A stretch of DNA of 64,000 nt from Physcomitrium patens. Taxonomy: Eukaryota > Streptophyta > Bryopsida > Funariales > Funariaceae. Position 1 is the stretch's first letter. Each line of letters begins with the position of its first letter. Below are positions 34,888 to 46,467 of the stretch, piece by piece. Where the stretch lies: positions 7,197,777 through 7,261,776 of the forward strand of contig NC_037275.1 in assembly GCF_000002425.4 (NCBI RefSeq), read 5' to 3'. Both the position numbers and the translations under genes were made by a program. The notes beneath the pieces are model-generated. The model made no database searches and was not told where the DNA came from. It was given only the letters and a program-made list of their open reading frames with translations.

Positions 34888-36412
34888 GCAATCTGTAAGT
34901 TGTGTGCAATTAATGCCAGACCTTTTTTTGCTCATGGTGGTGAGAGAGGCAACCTGGATCATACCCAGCTTGAAGTCGCTAAGCTTAGGTTCGAGGTGGA
35001 TGGTGATAGTACACCTGAGATGGTGCAGGAGACTGTACTTATGTTTCTGAAAAATCTCCATTTATTACTCTAGGCTTCAGCTGCACATACCTCTCAAAAT
35101 TGTTACAGCCATTCATTGATATTCGAGCTGATATAGTGTCTCAGGTTGAAATTCAGCCTGTGTAATCATATGTTTGAGTCGTCATTGTAATCCGTGCACG
35201 TCTTTCAAGGTTGTATTTTGTGTAAAGTTGTAAATGAAATAGCAGAAATGTAGATATGCGATCAACTTTAATAAATTTTAGAACTAGACATTTGACATTG
35301 TTATCATTCGGTACGCAAGTGTAGACTTAAAAACAACAAAGTTGTAGAAGATGTTTCCGCTGAAGTGGATGATTCACTGATTGGGAGACGATGCAGCAAC
35401 AGAGGCACTAACAAGGGTTCTTTTTGACAACTTATAGAAAGATAGGTATATATTTGCAATTTTGAATAATGGAATAAACCAGAAAACTGTAGTATTTGTA
35501 GACAACCTTACTTAATCAAGTAAGCTAATGTATCTGGTACATTTTCCTTCAATGGTTTTAGAAAGAGAAGGTAGTCCTTACACCTCAAGCCGCATGAGGG
35601 TTTAGATGTGTTATGTCCACAGTGGATTTTTTTTCAGTAATCTGGTTTGTTTTCTAACGTTATTTCTACTTTACTTTGTAGAAAGCTCATGTACAACAAT
35701 TTATGGCCACCGAAGATGCCTTGAATCAGGTGGCGCAAGTCAAAAGAATGGCCAATGAACTCGTTAGGCGGGCATGTGGTACTGATGCCTCACCCTCTTT
35801 GACCAGCTCAAATGTACAAAATTCTAGTGTGCCTTGATTTCTATATTTTTTAAATTTTATTGATGAACTTACAACCTGGATAATATTCATGGGGAAGTTA
35901 CAGATGAAACTTGGAACCCTTACACTACAAGCTACTGATACGCACAAAAATTATTGCCTATTACACTTTAACTTTAAAGTCTATAATTTTAAAATGAATA
36001 CTGGCAACTGAATACATAGATTGTAAAGCTTCAGCTTGCAAAACATCCTGTTGTAGCAATGTGGAGATCTGGTTGTCTCGTGGGAAACTAAGACAAGAAC
36101 TAGAGAAAGGGAAAGAACCCACCATATCTTTTTATCAGTAAGGAATAAGCTCCACTACTTTTATTTCTTGAGATTCTGGTCCGCTTCAATCATAGTCACT
36201 GCTCCTGGAAAGATGGAAACCTGCACACAATCCCATGTTCTGCTAGATCAGCTTGGAGGCTCTCATCGCATACTCGCAGCCAGGGTGCGGAGTTTCCAAT
36301 GCATTATGAGAAGCTGATGCAGCACTACAATGAGCAAGATTTCATGAGTTCATTTCAAATCAATCAATTGGATTGGTCAAATCGGTTGTTAAGCCACAAT
36401 CACATCTCCTAG
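34888..36412 (+). pseudogene. Possible plus-strand spliced gene or gene remnant, unrecognised
   Basis: Three stretches look more like coding DNA than their surroundings. First, 34888-35073 is open with FFAHGGERGNLDHTQLEVAK. Second, 35682-35837 is preceded by a pyrimidine tract and TTTGTAG acceptor, reads AHVQQFMATEDALNQVAQVK, then RMANELVRRA, and ends in a stop; it is helix-prone. Third, 36157-36412 is open without a nearby ATG and contains FPMHYEKLMQHYNEQDFMSS. I could not connect them by a consistent splice model and do not recognise the family. They may be exons of a short gene, of different genes, or chance. Confidence 0.28.
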
Positions 36413-37346
36413 AATAAGAACATACTAAACTCAGATAATGGGAGTTGCAGACAACTTACAGATTGCTCAACTTTTGAGCGACAGTCTATGAGAACAATGG
36501 ATGCTCTCACATTTGCGCAAGGTGAGTCAGGATCAACAGCAACTCTTTACTAGAATTCTCAGGCACTCTTTTAAAATTTTCCTCGCACATCACTCTGTAA
36601 GTTCGGGGGGTTGAAACAGAGACTGGGGGTTGGAATGGGGCACTGGAACTGGAGATGGGAACGTGGGGAATGGAGGGAACGGGACGCAGGACGGGGAGAT
36701 GCAATGATAGTCTAGACAGATAGGTGGGTTGATTTAATAAAAATTTGGGTCGATTTAACATTTCCCAATAAATAATTAACTATATATATATATTTTTTTA
36801 TTTATGTATTTCATAGTTATGAAAAATTCAAAATGAAACATAAAAAAATATTTTGTGTTTAAATGTAAATGAAATATAAATAAATGTAAATGACATTTAA
36901 TTTTCTTAATCAGGAAATACAATATATCTGTTGCAAAATGTCAAAGTCACGTATGAAATTATTTTCAAAGGCACATTATGTAGAATAGATTAAAAAATTA
37001 ACATTAACATAAATAAATTACAGGGAAATCATCAAGAAAGATTTTTTTTCAACAAATGGCAATATTTTATACAACGAGATCAACAACAACTCAAAACTAC
37101 AAGTTGGCTGGAGATAATTGGAGATAGTGTCCGTGCTTCAATCGATGCTCGGTTTAAGAATGTGCAATGCCACGTTCATAGGCCATCTAAAACGAACGAA
37201 CGAAAAATATGACGTCCGTTTCGATGAACGAACGAACGAAGATGTCCGTTGCGAGGAACAAAGCTCGTTCTAGAACGTTTGCTTGCAAACCGTCGAATGC
37301 TACTTAACCTTCTCCTCGCCAGAGCATCGCAATCTCTTCAGCCTCC
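36413..37346. other. AT-rich intergenic stretch with purine-rich and ACGA repeats
   Basis: A purine-rich tract lies at about 36606-36690. From 36760 to 37060 the DNA is very AT-rich. At 37193-37240 there are runs of an AACG tetranucleotide repeat (two blocks of ACGAACGAACGA). No gene is seen. Confidence 0.45.
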
Positions 37347-37646
37347 ATGTCCGCTGTTCGCCTTCTCTCAGTCTGGCGATGCCTCGTTGAATCTCAGAGC
37401 TCAAACCTTCTGTCGGTCTCCTCGTGTATTAGTGGTTACGTTTTCTCCCCGAAGTGCAGTTTACGGAAACCCTCTCGTATCGACGGAGTTAGTGTTGGTT
37501 TTTGTTCGGATTCTAGGGTTAGTGTGTCAGTGGTTGCCGATGATGGTTACCTCTACGGGCGCAGTTGCGGGGTGGTGCTGAGACCTTGTTTGACAAGGAG
37601 AACCTCCTCAGTCTGCCACCTGCATTTCCATGACGCTAAACTGTAA
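37347..37646 (+). CDS. Short ORF, 99 residues, transit-peptide-like composition
   Basis: ATG 37347 opens a frame of 99 codons (MSAVRLLSVWRCLVESQSSN at the start). It is rich in Ser, Arg, Val and Cys and nearly free of acidic residues in its first 50 positions, like the first exon of an organelle-targeted protein. The GC content is higher than in the flanks. No domain is recognised. The frame may continue through splicing, but no exon was identified before the repeat array at 37898. It could also be non-coding RNA sequence. Confidence 0.3.
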   Translation: MSAVRLLSVWRCLVESQSSNLLSVSSCISGYVFSPKCSLRKPSRIDGVSVGFCSDSRVSVSVVADDGYLYGRSCGVVLRPCLTRRTSSVCHLHFHDAKL

Positions 37647-37897
37647 ACTGAGGCTTAGTGTCGGTTCAAGATGTGGGTCGTTATTTGTGCGGGATCCAGT
37701 GCTGAGCATTGGAATAAGGGGTGTGATGATGAGAAATGCCAAAACAGTTATCCCTGACCGAATAACCATGTGGATGCAAGCGAAAGTTATCTGATCCTTA
37801 TTTACTGGTCATTCGAGTGAATTAGCTACTGGTTTCGGCAACTGTGCATGTAAGAATAACTGTTCATTTGTTAGATTGTGGTGAGGCACGGGTCTTG

Positions 37898-39009
37898 GGA
37901 ATGCTTGGGCTGCGAGGCGTTACCATTTTGTCTTTCTAATGAAGTGGGTGTCGGCCAAAGCATAGAGTATATGAGTGCTTTCTGTGATGAAAGCATGCCA
38001 GTTTTAAACCAATGCAAGCTTTTTCAATGAGCGTGTGTTGACCTGTCTACTGGGACAGTATACCTTCTGATTTAGTTCCAGGATATCACTCTTGTTGAAG
38101 AGGGAACTTGTTTGTGGCACAGCTGACGTGGAATGCTTGGGTTGCGAGGCGTTACCATTATGTCATTTTAGTGAACTGGATATCGGTCGAAGTGAAGAGA
38201 ATACGAGTTCGTTCTTTAATTGAAGGATGCTAGTTTGAAACCAATGTACGCTCCTCGCTTGATCGTGTGTACACAATACAAAATTATGGGAGGAGCATTG
38301 AGTTAACCAAGATCATATTGTTTCAACGAATTCGCGTTTTGAATATACAATTCGTGTTATATATTAATGTAATATTGGAGCTTGGAGCGCTTGGGCTGCG
38401 AGGCGTTGCCACTTTGTATCACTAATGAAGTGGGTGTCGGCCGAAGCGAAGAGGACATGAATCCTTTCTTCGTCGAAAGGATGCCAGTTTTATACCAATG
38501 CAAGCTTCTTCCATGAGGATGTGTTGACTTGTCAACTGGGACAGTCTACTCCATTAAGTCAGGTACAGCATGTTTATCGTGTGGGGAGGTTCACATCCTG
38601 TGGCGGAGCTAATGTGAAGATAGTGTTATCAAAACTATATATTCACTGAGACCGCGCCAATGTGCGTCCGGGCAGTCTGAACCATCCAGGTCGTTATTTT
38701 TATTTCCTCATGACTCATTGCTCCCAGACACTAATAACCGTTAGCCACAGCAGCTTTTCTCAACCTCAGACAATAGTTTCTTATTAATACTGCAATATCT
38801 TGGACCTACAGCGGGTAGTAGCAATCCTTGCATCCTCTTGTTTCAAACCATAAATTCTCGTGAAATATTTTGGCGTAGTACTGCCGTTCGGAATGCTTAG
38901 GCCGTGAGGCGTTACCACTTCAGCTGTCTAATGTAGCGGGTGTCGGCCGAAGCAAAGAGCATAAACTCTTTCTGCGATGAAAGGGTGTCAGTCTTAAACC
39001 AATGCAAGC
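37898..39009 (+). ncRNA. Four-copy array of a 122-nt block, candidate structured RNA
   Basis: Four copies lie at 37898-38019, 38130-38251, 38384-38505 and 38890-39009 (122, 122, 122 and 120 nt) in the same orientation. Shared landmarks are GCTTGGGCTGCGAGGCGTTACC near the 5' end (slightly varied), GGGTGTCGGCCGAAGC in the middle, and CCAGTTTTAAACCAATGCAA at the 3' end. A hairpin before the last landmark changes in a paired way. Copy 1 has TGCTTTC/GAAAGCA, copy 3 TCCTTTC/GAAAGGA, copy 4 CTCTTTC/GAAAGGG with wobble, each with a different loop; copy 2 is weak. Part of the 3' flank (GTGTTGACCTGTCTACTGGG) repeats as well. No ORF spans them. The orientation given is that of the landmark reading. Identity is unknown; not tRNA, 5S, SRP or spliceosomal RNA by eye. 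Confidence 0.5.
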
Positions 39010-39663
39010 AAGTTGAATGAGCTTGTGTAGACCTGTGTACTAGTTCATTATAGCCTCTACAGTCTATTTAGACGTCGTTAACCGATTCGAAGAGGTCAGC
39101 ACCTGGATACGCACCTTAGCAAAAGAAATTCAGATAAAAAATAGCCACTATGTATGTACATAGTGTCTGACATCCTGAAAGAGACCTTGTTATGAATGTT
39201 ATAGAGGTTTGCTGTAAAGAGTTCTATTCATTTATTATAATTGGCACACATCTGTATTATCGTACAGATTTTGTAATATATTTCAAATTCATCAGCAATG
39301 AAGAGTAATCCGTGGTCCAAATCTAAATAATGTTTATTCACCTTTTATTAATAAACCAGAATGCCTTTTTGTGAAAGATATACGGTATATCTTTGATATT
39401 ATGATGACAAAAATGGTGAATTCTCGGAAGATTAATTGATTATTTTACTGAAAATTTATTTGTACTATTAAAATAGTTTTTACAATATTGTATAGTTGAA
39501 AAAAATTTTATCCAAAAAAATATCTCCACTCATAATTAATCAATTCAATTGTATAAACCTTTGTTTGAAAAGCAATGTTTGAAGACCATTGTTTATAAAT
39601 TTCTTGTTTAAATTCTTTCAATTTTTGTAATTAATAAGAACATTTACAAAATATTTAACAAAG
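39010..39663. other. AT-rich flank between the repeat array and element E
   Basis: Gene-free, increasingly AT-rich DNA. No repeat or RNA could be supported. Confidence 0.45.
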
Positions 39664-40005
39664 ATGTATACGAAACTCATGATTAAGAATAATTAGTTCA
39701 AAGTTAATTATTCTTATAACATATTTTAGAAAAACTTCTATAAATGTGGTGTTTTTGTGTTTGTAGATGATTACTAGGTTAGAAACTTGTTCAGTAAGTT
39801 AATTACGTATTACATGTGTTGATAGCTTGTGGAACAAGTTAATTATGTGGTGTACATGTAAAAAACTTGCTTTGCAAGGTAAGATATATGTCTAACTAAG
39901 TCAACATGTATTGAAGGTTTTATAAAACATTTCCACATGGCTCCTAGTTAGATAATATATATGGAAGCAAGAGTGATGCTTTCTTCATTCTTGCAACTAT
40001 TACAA
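39664..40005 (+). repeat. 5' LTR relic of element E
   Basis: Homologous to the A/B LTR (the ACTTGCTTTGCAAGGTAAG, CTCCTAGTTAGATAATATAT and GCAAGAGTGATGC stretches), with the 3' third deleted. The left boundary near TGTATACG is approximate. Confidence 0.65.
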
Positions 40006-41079
40006 ATCTTCTTGAGCTTGTAAAAATGTTTAGGATATAATTTCATGCATCACTAATACCAATCATAGAAGCACTATCCTTACACCTACGAAATAAGTCT
40101 AAAATCTATGTCAAGAAGTTGTATAGTTGAAAAAAACAAGTAGATTAGTCTTATATCCAAATTTAAGAAATCTTATTTTTATAAGTACAAAAGAGGCAAT
40201 GTTTAGTATGCTCAAGAAGTTTGATGGAATAGGATTTTTGCAACAAATTATGTTCAATTTATGATTCCATCTTTTCAAATACTTCAATGGATTTACTCGA
40301 TTTGGATTCATACACACATCTTTTTTTGGAAGTGTTTTTTTTTTTATTTGCATCTTTGATGAAAAATAATTGACATCTCTTTTATGATTTGAATTCATTC
40401 TTAGAAGTGTTTACAGCCATATTTCAAGAAAGTGATAAAAAAAGTGTAGCAAAGACCAAGCTCTTAGCTTTACGGCAAAGATCGTCATTAGCCACTATAT
40501 ATACTACTGAATGCCAAAACTTCACATAAAATGTGGATTGAAATGACAAAATACTTATTAATCAATTTTGATATAGGTTGAGCAATAATGTCAAATATTT
40601 GTTATTATTTAAGCTCTTGCATATGACAATTGACTATTTCAAAAGTATCAATATTAAAGATTTGATTGGAGAGGAACAAATCAAATAATGACAACAGCTC
40701 TTAAGCTTTTAAAAACTTGTTCATTAAAACCAAAATCAATGCAAATTGATATAATATGTTTTAAACCTCTCATTGAGTAATAAAAGACTTGATATCATTA
40801 AAAAGGTTTGTGCTTATATTGTAGAAAAGCTAAATACACTATTTAACATTATTTAAAGAAATAACCCACATATAAAATGATGAGCACAGTTGCCAAAGAA
40901 GACAATGTGTTGAAAAACGAGTTTCTATAATTATAGTAGGAACAATACAACTGAAATCATATACTAAACCTAGTAAAGATCCTATTCTCTCTTCAAAACT
41001 TTCACCTTGTTTTATAATAGATATGTCTTTAGGACCTAAAAGTCATAAGATCTTTGTCTTATTAGATTTAGTAGCATTA

Positions 41080-42698
41080 TCGTCATACGTGAAGTCTTGC
41101 TTGAGAATGCTCCAGGTACCTGGCTATGGAAGGTAGAATGGAAATTGCTACAACAAAATCCTAATTCTAATAGAACTTTAATAATACTAAACAAGCTTTA
41201 ATCAAATTCAGAGAAACCTGAAAAGAATTACAAAGAAAAAATAAGAAATCTTAAAGAAATATTAGAATGATTATAAACATATCTCAAATATATCTCAATT
41301 CAATCTTAATTTAATCTTAGTTGAAATCCTATTGGACTTCATTCAAACTTTAGGCCAAAAACTAACTAAATCTTAAATCCTAAATAAACTCAAATAAAAT
41401 CCTAAATCCTAAATCCTAAATCAAATCCTGACCAAATCCTAATCAAATTTTAAATCCTAAACTAAACCTTAAATCAAATCCTAACCAATCCTAAACCAAA
41501 TCCTAAATCCTAAACCAAATCCTAATCCTAAATCAAACCCTAACCAAACTCTAAATCCTAAATCAAATCCTAACCAAATCCTAAATCCTAAACCAAACCC
41601 TGATCCTAATCAAACCCTAACCAAATCCTAAACCAAATCCTAAACCCTAAATCAAACCTTAGTAATTCCTACAACATATTTAAACCTCATTTACTAATGA
41701 ATGAACTATTGATCTTAACTAAAAATTTGCATACTTTTTAATAATTAAGTTGAAAATAAGTAAAAATAAATTTGAAAAGGATCAAAACTACCAAATAGAC
41801 GATAGCCTCAAAAATGTGCTTGGATATTGACTCGCCTCCTTCTTCGACCTTTATGCCAATCTCCCAAAGCCAATATCTCTCTTTTTCACCATTCGATTGA
41901 TTTTAAAATTCTTATATACATAGAAAAACAAGTCTAATATCTTCACACACAAATTTCACTCCAATCCAACTAGTAGATTAAGAAATCTTAAAAACCCTTA
42001 CTAGACCTAAAATTCTACTTTTTGAGACCTTGACCCACTTAAATCTCAATAACCCTCAATTCAACTATTAAATCAAGCTAAGATTCACAATGCAAATTAA
42101 GCACAAATATAACCATTAATCTACAAAATTTCATCCATAGATCTATTACAAAACTCTTGAAATTGCCCAAAACATCAATTCTATTTTATTTCACAAAATC
42201 CAAGTCATCTAAAAACAAACTTGACTTTGTAAAGCTCTTATAAAGTCATTACAAATCCAAATCATCCAAAACCAATGCTTATAGAAACCTTATCTAGTTT
42301 TCTATCAAACTCCACTCTCCAATTTGCAAAAGAACCTCCAAGTTACCGTAGGTGCTTGATTTTGTGCCTTAGGATTTGATTTCGACCCAGCTTGCTAATT
42401 GGTCCTCCTCGGGTATCAATATCTAGTTTTTTTAGGTAATTTTTGCTAGAATTTATTTTTGAACTTCCTCCTAAAGATATCTATATCATTTATTTTTTCA
42501 ATCTATCTTATTTTTCTTTATTTATGGTCCTATAAATTAAATAGAAGTCACTTTTGTAAAAAGATAGTACTACTACTAAAAGTTTTATTACCTTCCTATC
42601 TTTTATCTATATTTTTTTATTTTATCTTTTAACTTGGCTCTTTTATAATAAGATCCATATTATCATCTTTTACCATATAGTTGTCTTACAATATGATA
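41080..42698 (-). repeat. Solo LTR of the element F family in element E protease, with CCTAAA array
   Basis: About 1.62 kb flanked by a GCATTA direct repeat (41074-41079 and 42699-42704). It interrupts the protease frame between the codons for the GAS motif. A telomere-like array of CCTAAA, CCCTAA and CAAATCC units lies at about 41395-41660. The terminal and internal blocks match 15068-16920 and 46468-47470. Confidence 0.8.
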
Positions 42699-44285
42699 GC
42701 ATTAGCTTGTTTTATAGATAAAGACTTTAAAAAAAAACAAAAGATGCTATTAGTCTAGAAAATTAAATCTATATATGTAGAGGTCATAGATGGTCATTTA
42801 ATGACTTTTGGAGATATTATCTATGAGATTGTTCTTTTAGATGTAGCAATTAAAAATCATAATAATATAATATTTTATTAGTCAAATAAAAATACATAAG
42901 TTTAATACATTCAAATCTTTACTAGTAGATGTGAGAACTTTCATACATGCAATAAAATAAAGATCATCTTTTGCAAAAGATATCATGCCTATTTTTGATA
43001 ATAGAAAGATTTCAAGTAATATTCCTAGTAAGTATCAAGATTTTCAAGACGTTTATGAAAAAAAAGAAATAAAATAGATATTCTTTCAAAGCAACAATCT
43101 TATGATTGTTGAATTGATCTTTTAAAAAGAGCTCAATAACCATTCAAACCAATCTATAATTTATTGCAAAATAAGTTGGTTGCACTAAAGGAGTATATTA
43201 ATAAGAACTTGCCTAAGAACTTCATATGACATTCAAAATTTCCAAAACGAGCTCCCATCTTATTTGTGAAGAAAAATGATGGATCTCTATGGATGTCTAT
43301 AGACTATTAGAGTCTAAACAAGATCACCATTAAGAATAGGTATTCTTTATTTATAATTTCAAGACTTCTTGATCAATTCAATCAAGTAAAGATGTATACA
43401 AAAATAAAGCTTCAAGAAGCATATAACTTAGTTCGCATCAAAGTAGGAGATGTATAAAAGATTATTTTTTAAACTAGGTATAGACATTTTGAATATAATG
43501 TTATGCCTTTTGGACTCACAAATACACTAACCACTTTCTAATATCTTGTAATTTTTTTTTTTTTATGAATTTCTTGATGATTTTATATTTTATTATTTAA
43601 AAGACATTCTAATCTATTCTAATAATACTAAAGCATATGAAATTTATGTTTGTTATATGTTAAAAAAAACTTAGAGATGTAGGATTATATATTAAGATAA
43701 AAAAGTATGTATTCTATACTACTCAAGTTGACTTTTTAGGGTACACCATTTTTAACAAAGAACTAATGATGGATCCAAAGAAGGTCCAAACTATTATAAA
43801 TTAAAAGATTCTAAAAACAATAAAAAATGTACAATGATTTTTGAACTTTGCCAATTCATATCAGATCTTTATAAAGAATTTTTTTCAAGTTGTAGCTCCA
43901 CTTATACGTTTGACTTATAAAGTCAAACTTAAGTGGAATAAAGAAGCCAAAGCATTGTCTAATGCTTTAAAAAAAAATTAATTCTACACCAATTTTATAT
44001 TACATCAATTTTTTAAGATATTTTTCATAGAAATAGATATATCAAACTTTGCTTTGTATGCAATATTATTACAAATAGAAAAAAATAACAAATTCCATAT
44101 AATAGCTTTTTATTCCATGAAATTTTTAGTATCAAAGATTAATTATAAAATCCACAATAAAAAAAATACTTATAATTATAGATTTGTTTAAGGAATGACA
44201 TCATTATCTAGAAGGTGCTTTCAATTCAATCATGATTTATATAAATTATAAGAATTTTAAGTTCTTTATATCAGTGCTATCGTGA

Positions 44286-45596
44286 TGTAATACGACCATA
44301 TAATGAAACTATAATAAAAATTGAATTTCTAATTGATATCTAATTATCTTGCTTCAATAATAATTCAAGGTATTCAAACATGGCTTTTATAAAAGTCTCT
44401 TAGGTTATTTTCTTATCTTAATAGGTTAAAGATTGATTAGTATTTTTACCTTCTAGGCTCTAAAGATCCTTTTATTATCTTAAAAAGACCATAAATTGAA
44501 AAAATCAACTTAGAAGAAATAAATAATTAGTATGGTTGATACTAAGATTAAGTTGAGGATTGAATTGGACTAAAAAATCCTTAGGATAGGTTAAATTGAT
44601 ACTTGGAGGTCGACCGTTTGTGAGACAAGGTCAAAATTAGACCTCTAGCCACTAAAATGGCTGCCTAGGAAAAAATAGGTTTTTATTTAAAGATCAAAGA
44701 ATAAGATTTGAGAGCTAAGTTGGAGCTTATTTTAGAAACAAAAATTTTCTTTTGATAGGATTTTTTTGGACTTTGCAATTGTTGTTGAAAGTCAAGGTTT
44801 GTATTGGCAACTTGAGATTTATGCAATGAAATTAGGGCTAGCACTGTCTACTAGTTCGTAAAATTGGTGTCACATCTATAGTTCAAATTTTAATAGTATT
44901 TGGTTAATTAGGTATTCTAATTGTATGTAAAATTTTGTGATAATCCAAATGTATAATTAGGTGATATTTGGATTTTGATACAAGAACATATCAAAAGTTG
45001 GTAGTTTAGGATTAAGTAGGGTTTCTATGATATTTAGAGATCTACTTATTGAATTAAGGTGAAATTTGGCATAGTATTAGTAAACTTGAAGATCAAGCTA
45101 TACACCAATTTTGAGTTGAAGTTAACGGTTGGAAAAGGAGAAATCACTATTGAAACTTCTACATCACTTTTCAAGTTGGCAGTTGAGTGATATTAATAAA
45201 GTTTTTAGAGGTTTTCTTACAATTTGAAGTTGAATTGGGCTAAAATTTCTTGAGCATATAAAAGACTTATATTTAAAATTGCATAAAATTTTTTACATCA
45301 AGTGGATGGTTAGATTAAAAGTTACAACTTATCAAAGCTCACTGATTAGGGTTAGGACTTACAAGAAAAATCTAAATTGCTTAAATATGAGAGTAATAAG
45401 GTAATTGGGATTTATGTATGATTGAGATTACTCAAAAGAGTTTTTTTTAGCACTTTTGAATTAAAATTTGGATTATATTCTTCTCATATGGATGAAATCT
45501 ATTAGGGTTTCTTAGATACTTATGAAACACAGTATAATCTTTCACAATTAGATGTCCAATGCATTCCCAAATAAGACAACATATAATATAACAACA
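44286..45596. repeat. LTR-like insertion in element E RNase H, about 1.3 kb
   Basis: Non-coding AT-rich DNA interrupting the RNase H region. It starts TGTAATACGACC and ends ATATAACAACA. Its right part (CCAATGCATTCCCAAATA) matches the end of the insertion at 61927-63235. It is probably a solo LTR of a second family. No clean target duplication was found. Confidence 0.6.
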
Positions 45597-46467
45597 TAAG
45601 TATTGAATTATTACGAAGCTTATTAGAACATGCTATTATTAAGATTTGATTTTTAGATCACATATAGATATAGAAAACAACAAGGTTTATAACACGTACT
45701 TTTTAAACATTCTTATCTTGTACCAAAAGAAAGTGATACAGCTTTTGATGAATAAAGATTTGTCATCTTGAAGCTTGAGAAATTTTATCTTTGAGCAATA
45801 AAATCAATATTGATTGTTGATTCAACTTTTATTAAGCAAATTCAATCAAGTATGTCCTTTCATCGTCTATCATGACTTTCCAAAATCATGACATTTTAGA
45901 TACAACAAGATTGTGGAGCTTATATCTAAAGATTTTTGATTGCTGCAAATGTGGAAGGCTGTGAAAAACTTTGTATAGTTATGTGACATTTATTTAAGAT
46001 CAATTTTTTTTTATTATCAATACTATGGACTTTTTCAATCATTGTCTATATCAAAATAAATATAGTCTTTTGTTTTTATAGATTTTATCACAAATCTTCT
46101 AAATTCAAGTTCATATGATTCTATATTTGTGATTGTAGATCACTTCATCAAAATGATACATTTTATATCATGTACAAAATTTATTTCTAATAAAGAAATA
46201 ATTAAGCTTTTATTTTACAACATCTATTGTTCTTATAGATTACAAAAGGATATTATATCAAAAAGTAGGACATAATTTGTATCAGGATTTCAAAAAATTA
46301 TTTTTAAGATATTAAAGGTGAATATAAAACTATCTTTGATCTTCCATTCTTAATTTGATGGGAAAATAAAATAGGTGAATTAATTTCTAGAGCAATCTTT
46401 GAAGTATACCATGAATTATCATCAAGATGATTGAATAACTCTTTTGCCATTCACAAAATTTGTATTG

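Larger units (their letters stand above)
39664..46467 (+). mobile_element. Element E: old Ty3/gypsy relic, interrupted three times
   Basis: Reading plus: LTR relic at about 39664-40005, leader, gag about 40100-40935, protease about 40950-41079 and 42699-43000, RT about 43050-43860 and RNase H about 43900-44285 and 45600-45760. Integrase covers about 45850-46467 (DFITNLLNSSSYDS and the worn IISK region). Every module is packed with stops and frameshifts. Solo LTRs are inserted in its protease (41080-42698) and RNase H (44286-45596), and element F begins inside its integrase at 46468. It belongs to the same broad family as A and B but is much older. Its 3' end would lie beyond F, right of the window. 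Confidence 0.8.

Noticed and set aside
34681..35061. 126-residue ORF on the minus strand
   Set aside because: Low protein-like character, overlaps the better plus-strand open frame at 34888-35073, and no splice or motif support.
37976..37995. C/D-box snoRNA, from a GTGATGA motif in copy 1 of the array
   Set aside because: The motif is lost in copy 3 (loop TTCGTC) while the surrounding stem is kept, and no paired D box is conserved.
41395..41660. Interstitial telomere or chromosome-end sequence
   Set aside because: The CCTAAA-like array is confined to a repeat that has LTR-like ends and occurs three times, once directly abutting integrase and a polypurine tract. It is part of an LTR.
41072..42704. 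hAT- or Mutator-like DNA transposon, because TAGCATTA (8 bp) flanks the insertion and the ends show weak inverted similarity
   Set aside because: The third copy is positioned as the 3' LTR of element F with an adjacent polypurine tract, and the weak inverted similarity is what TGT...ACA LTR ends give. The repeat is better taken as GCATTA plus chance bases.
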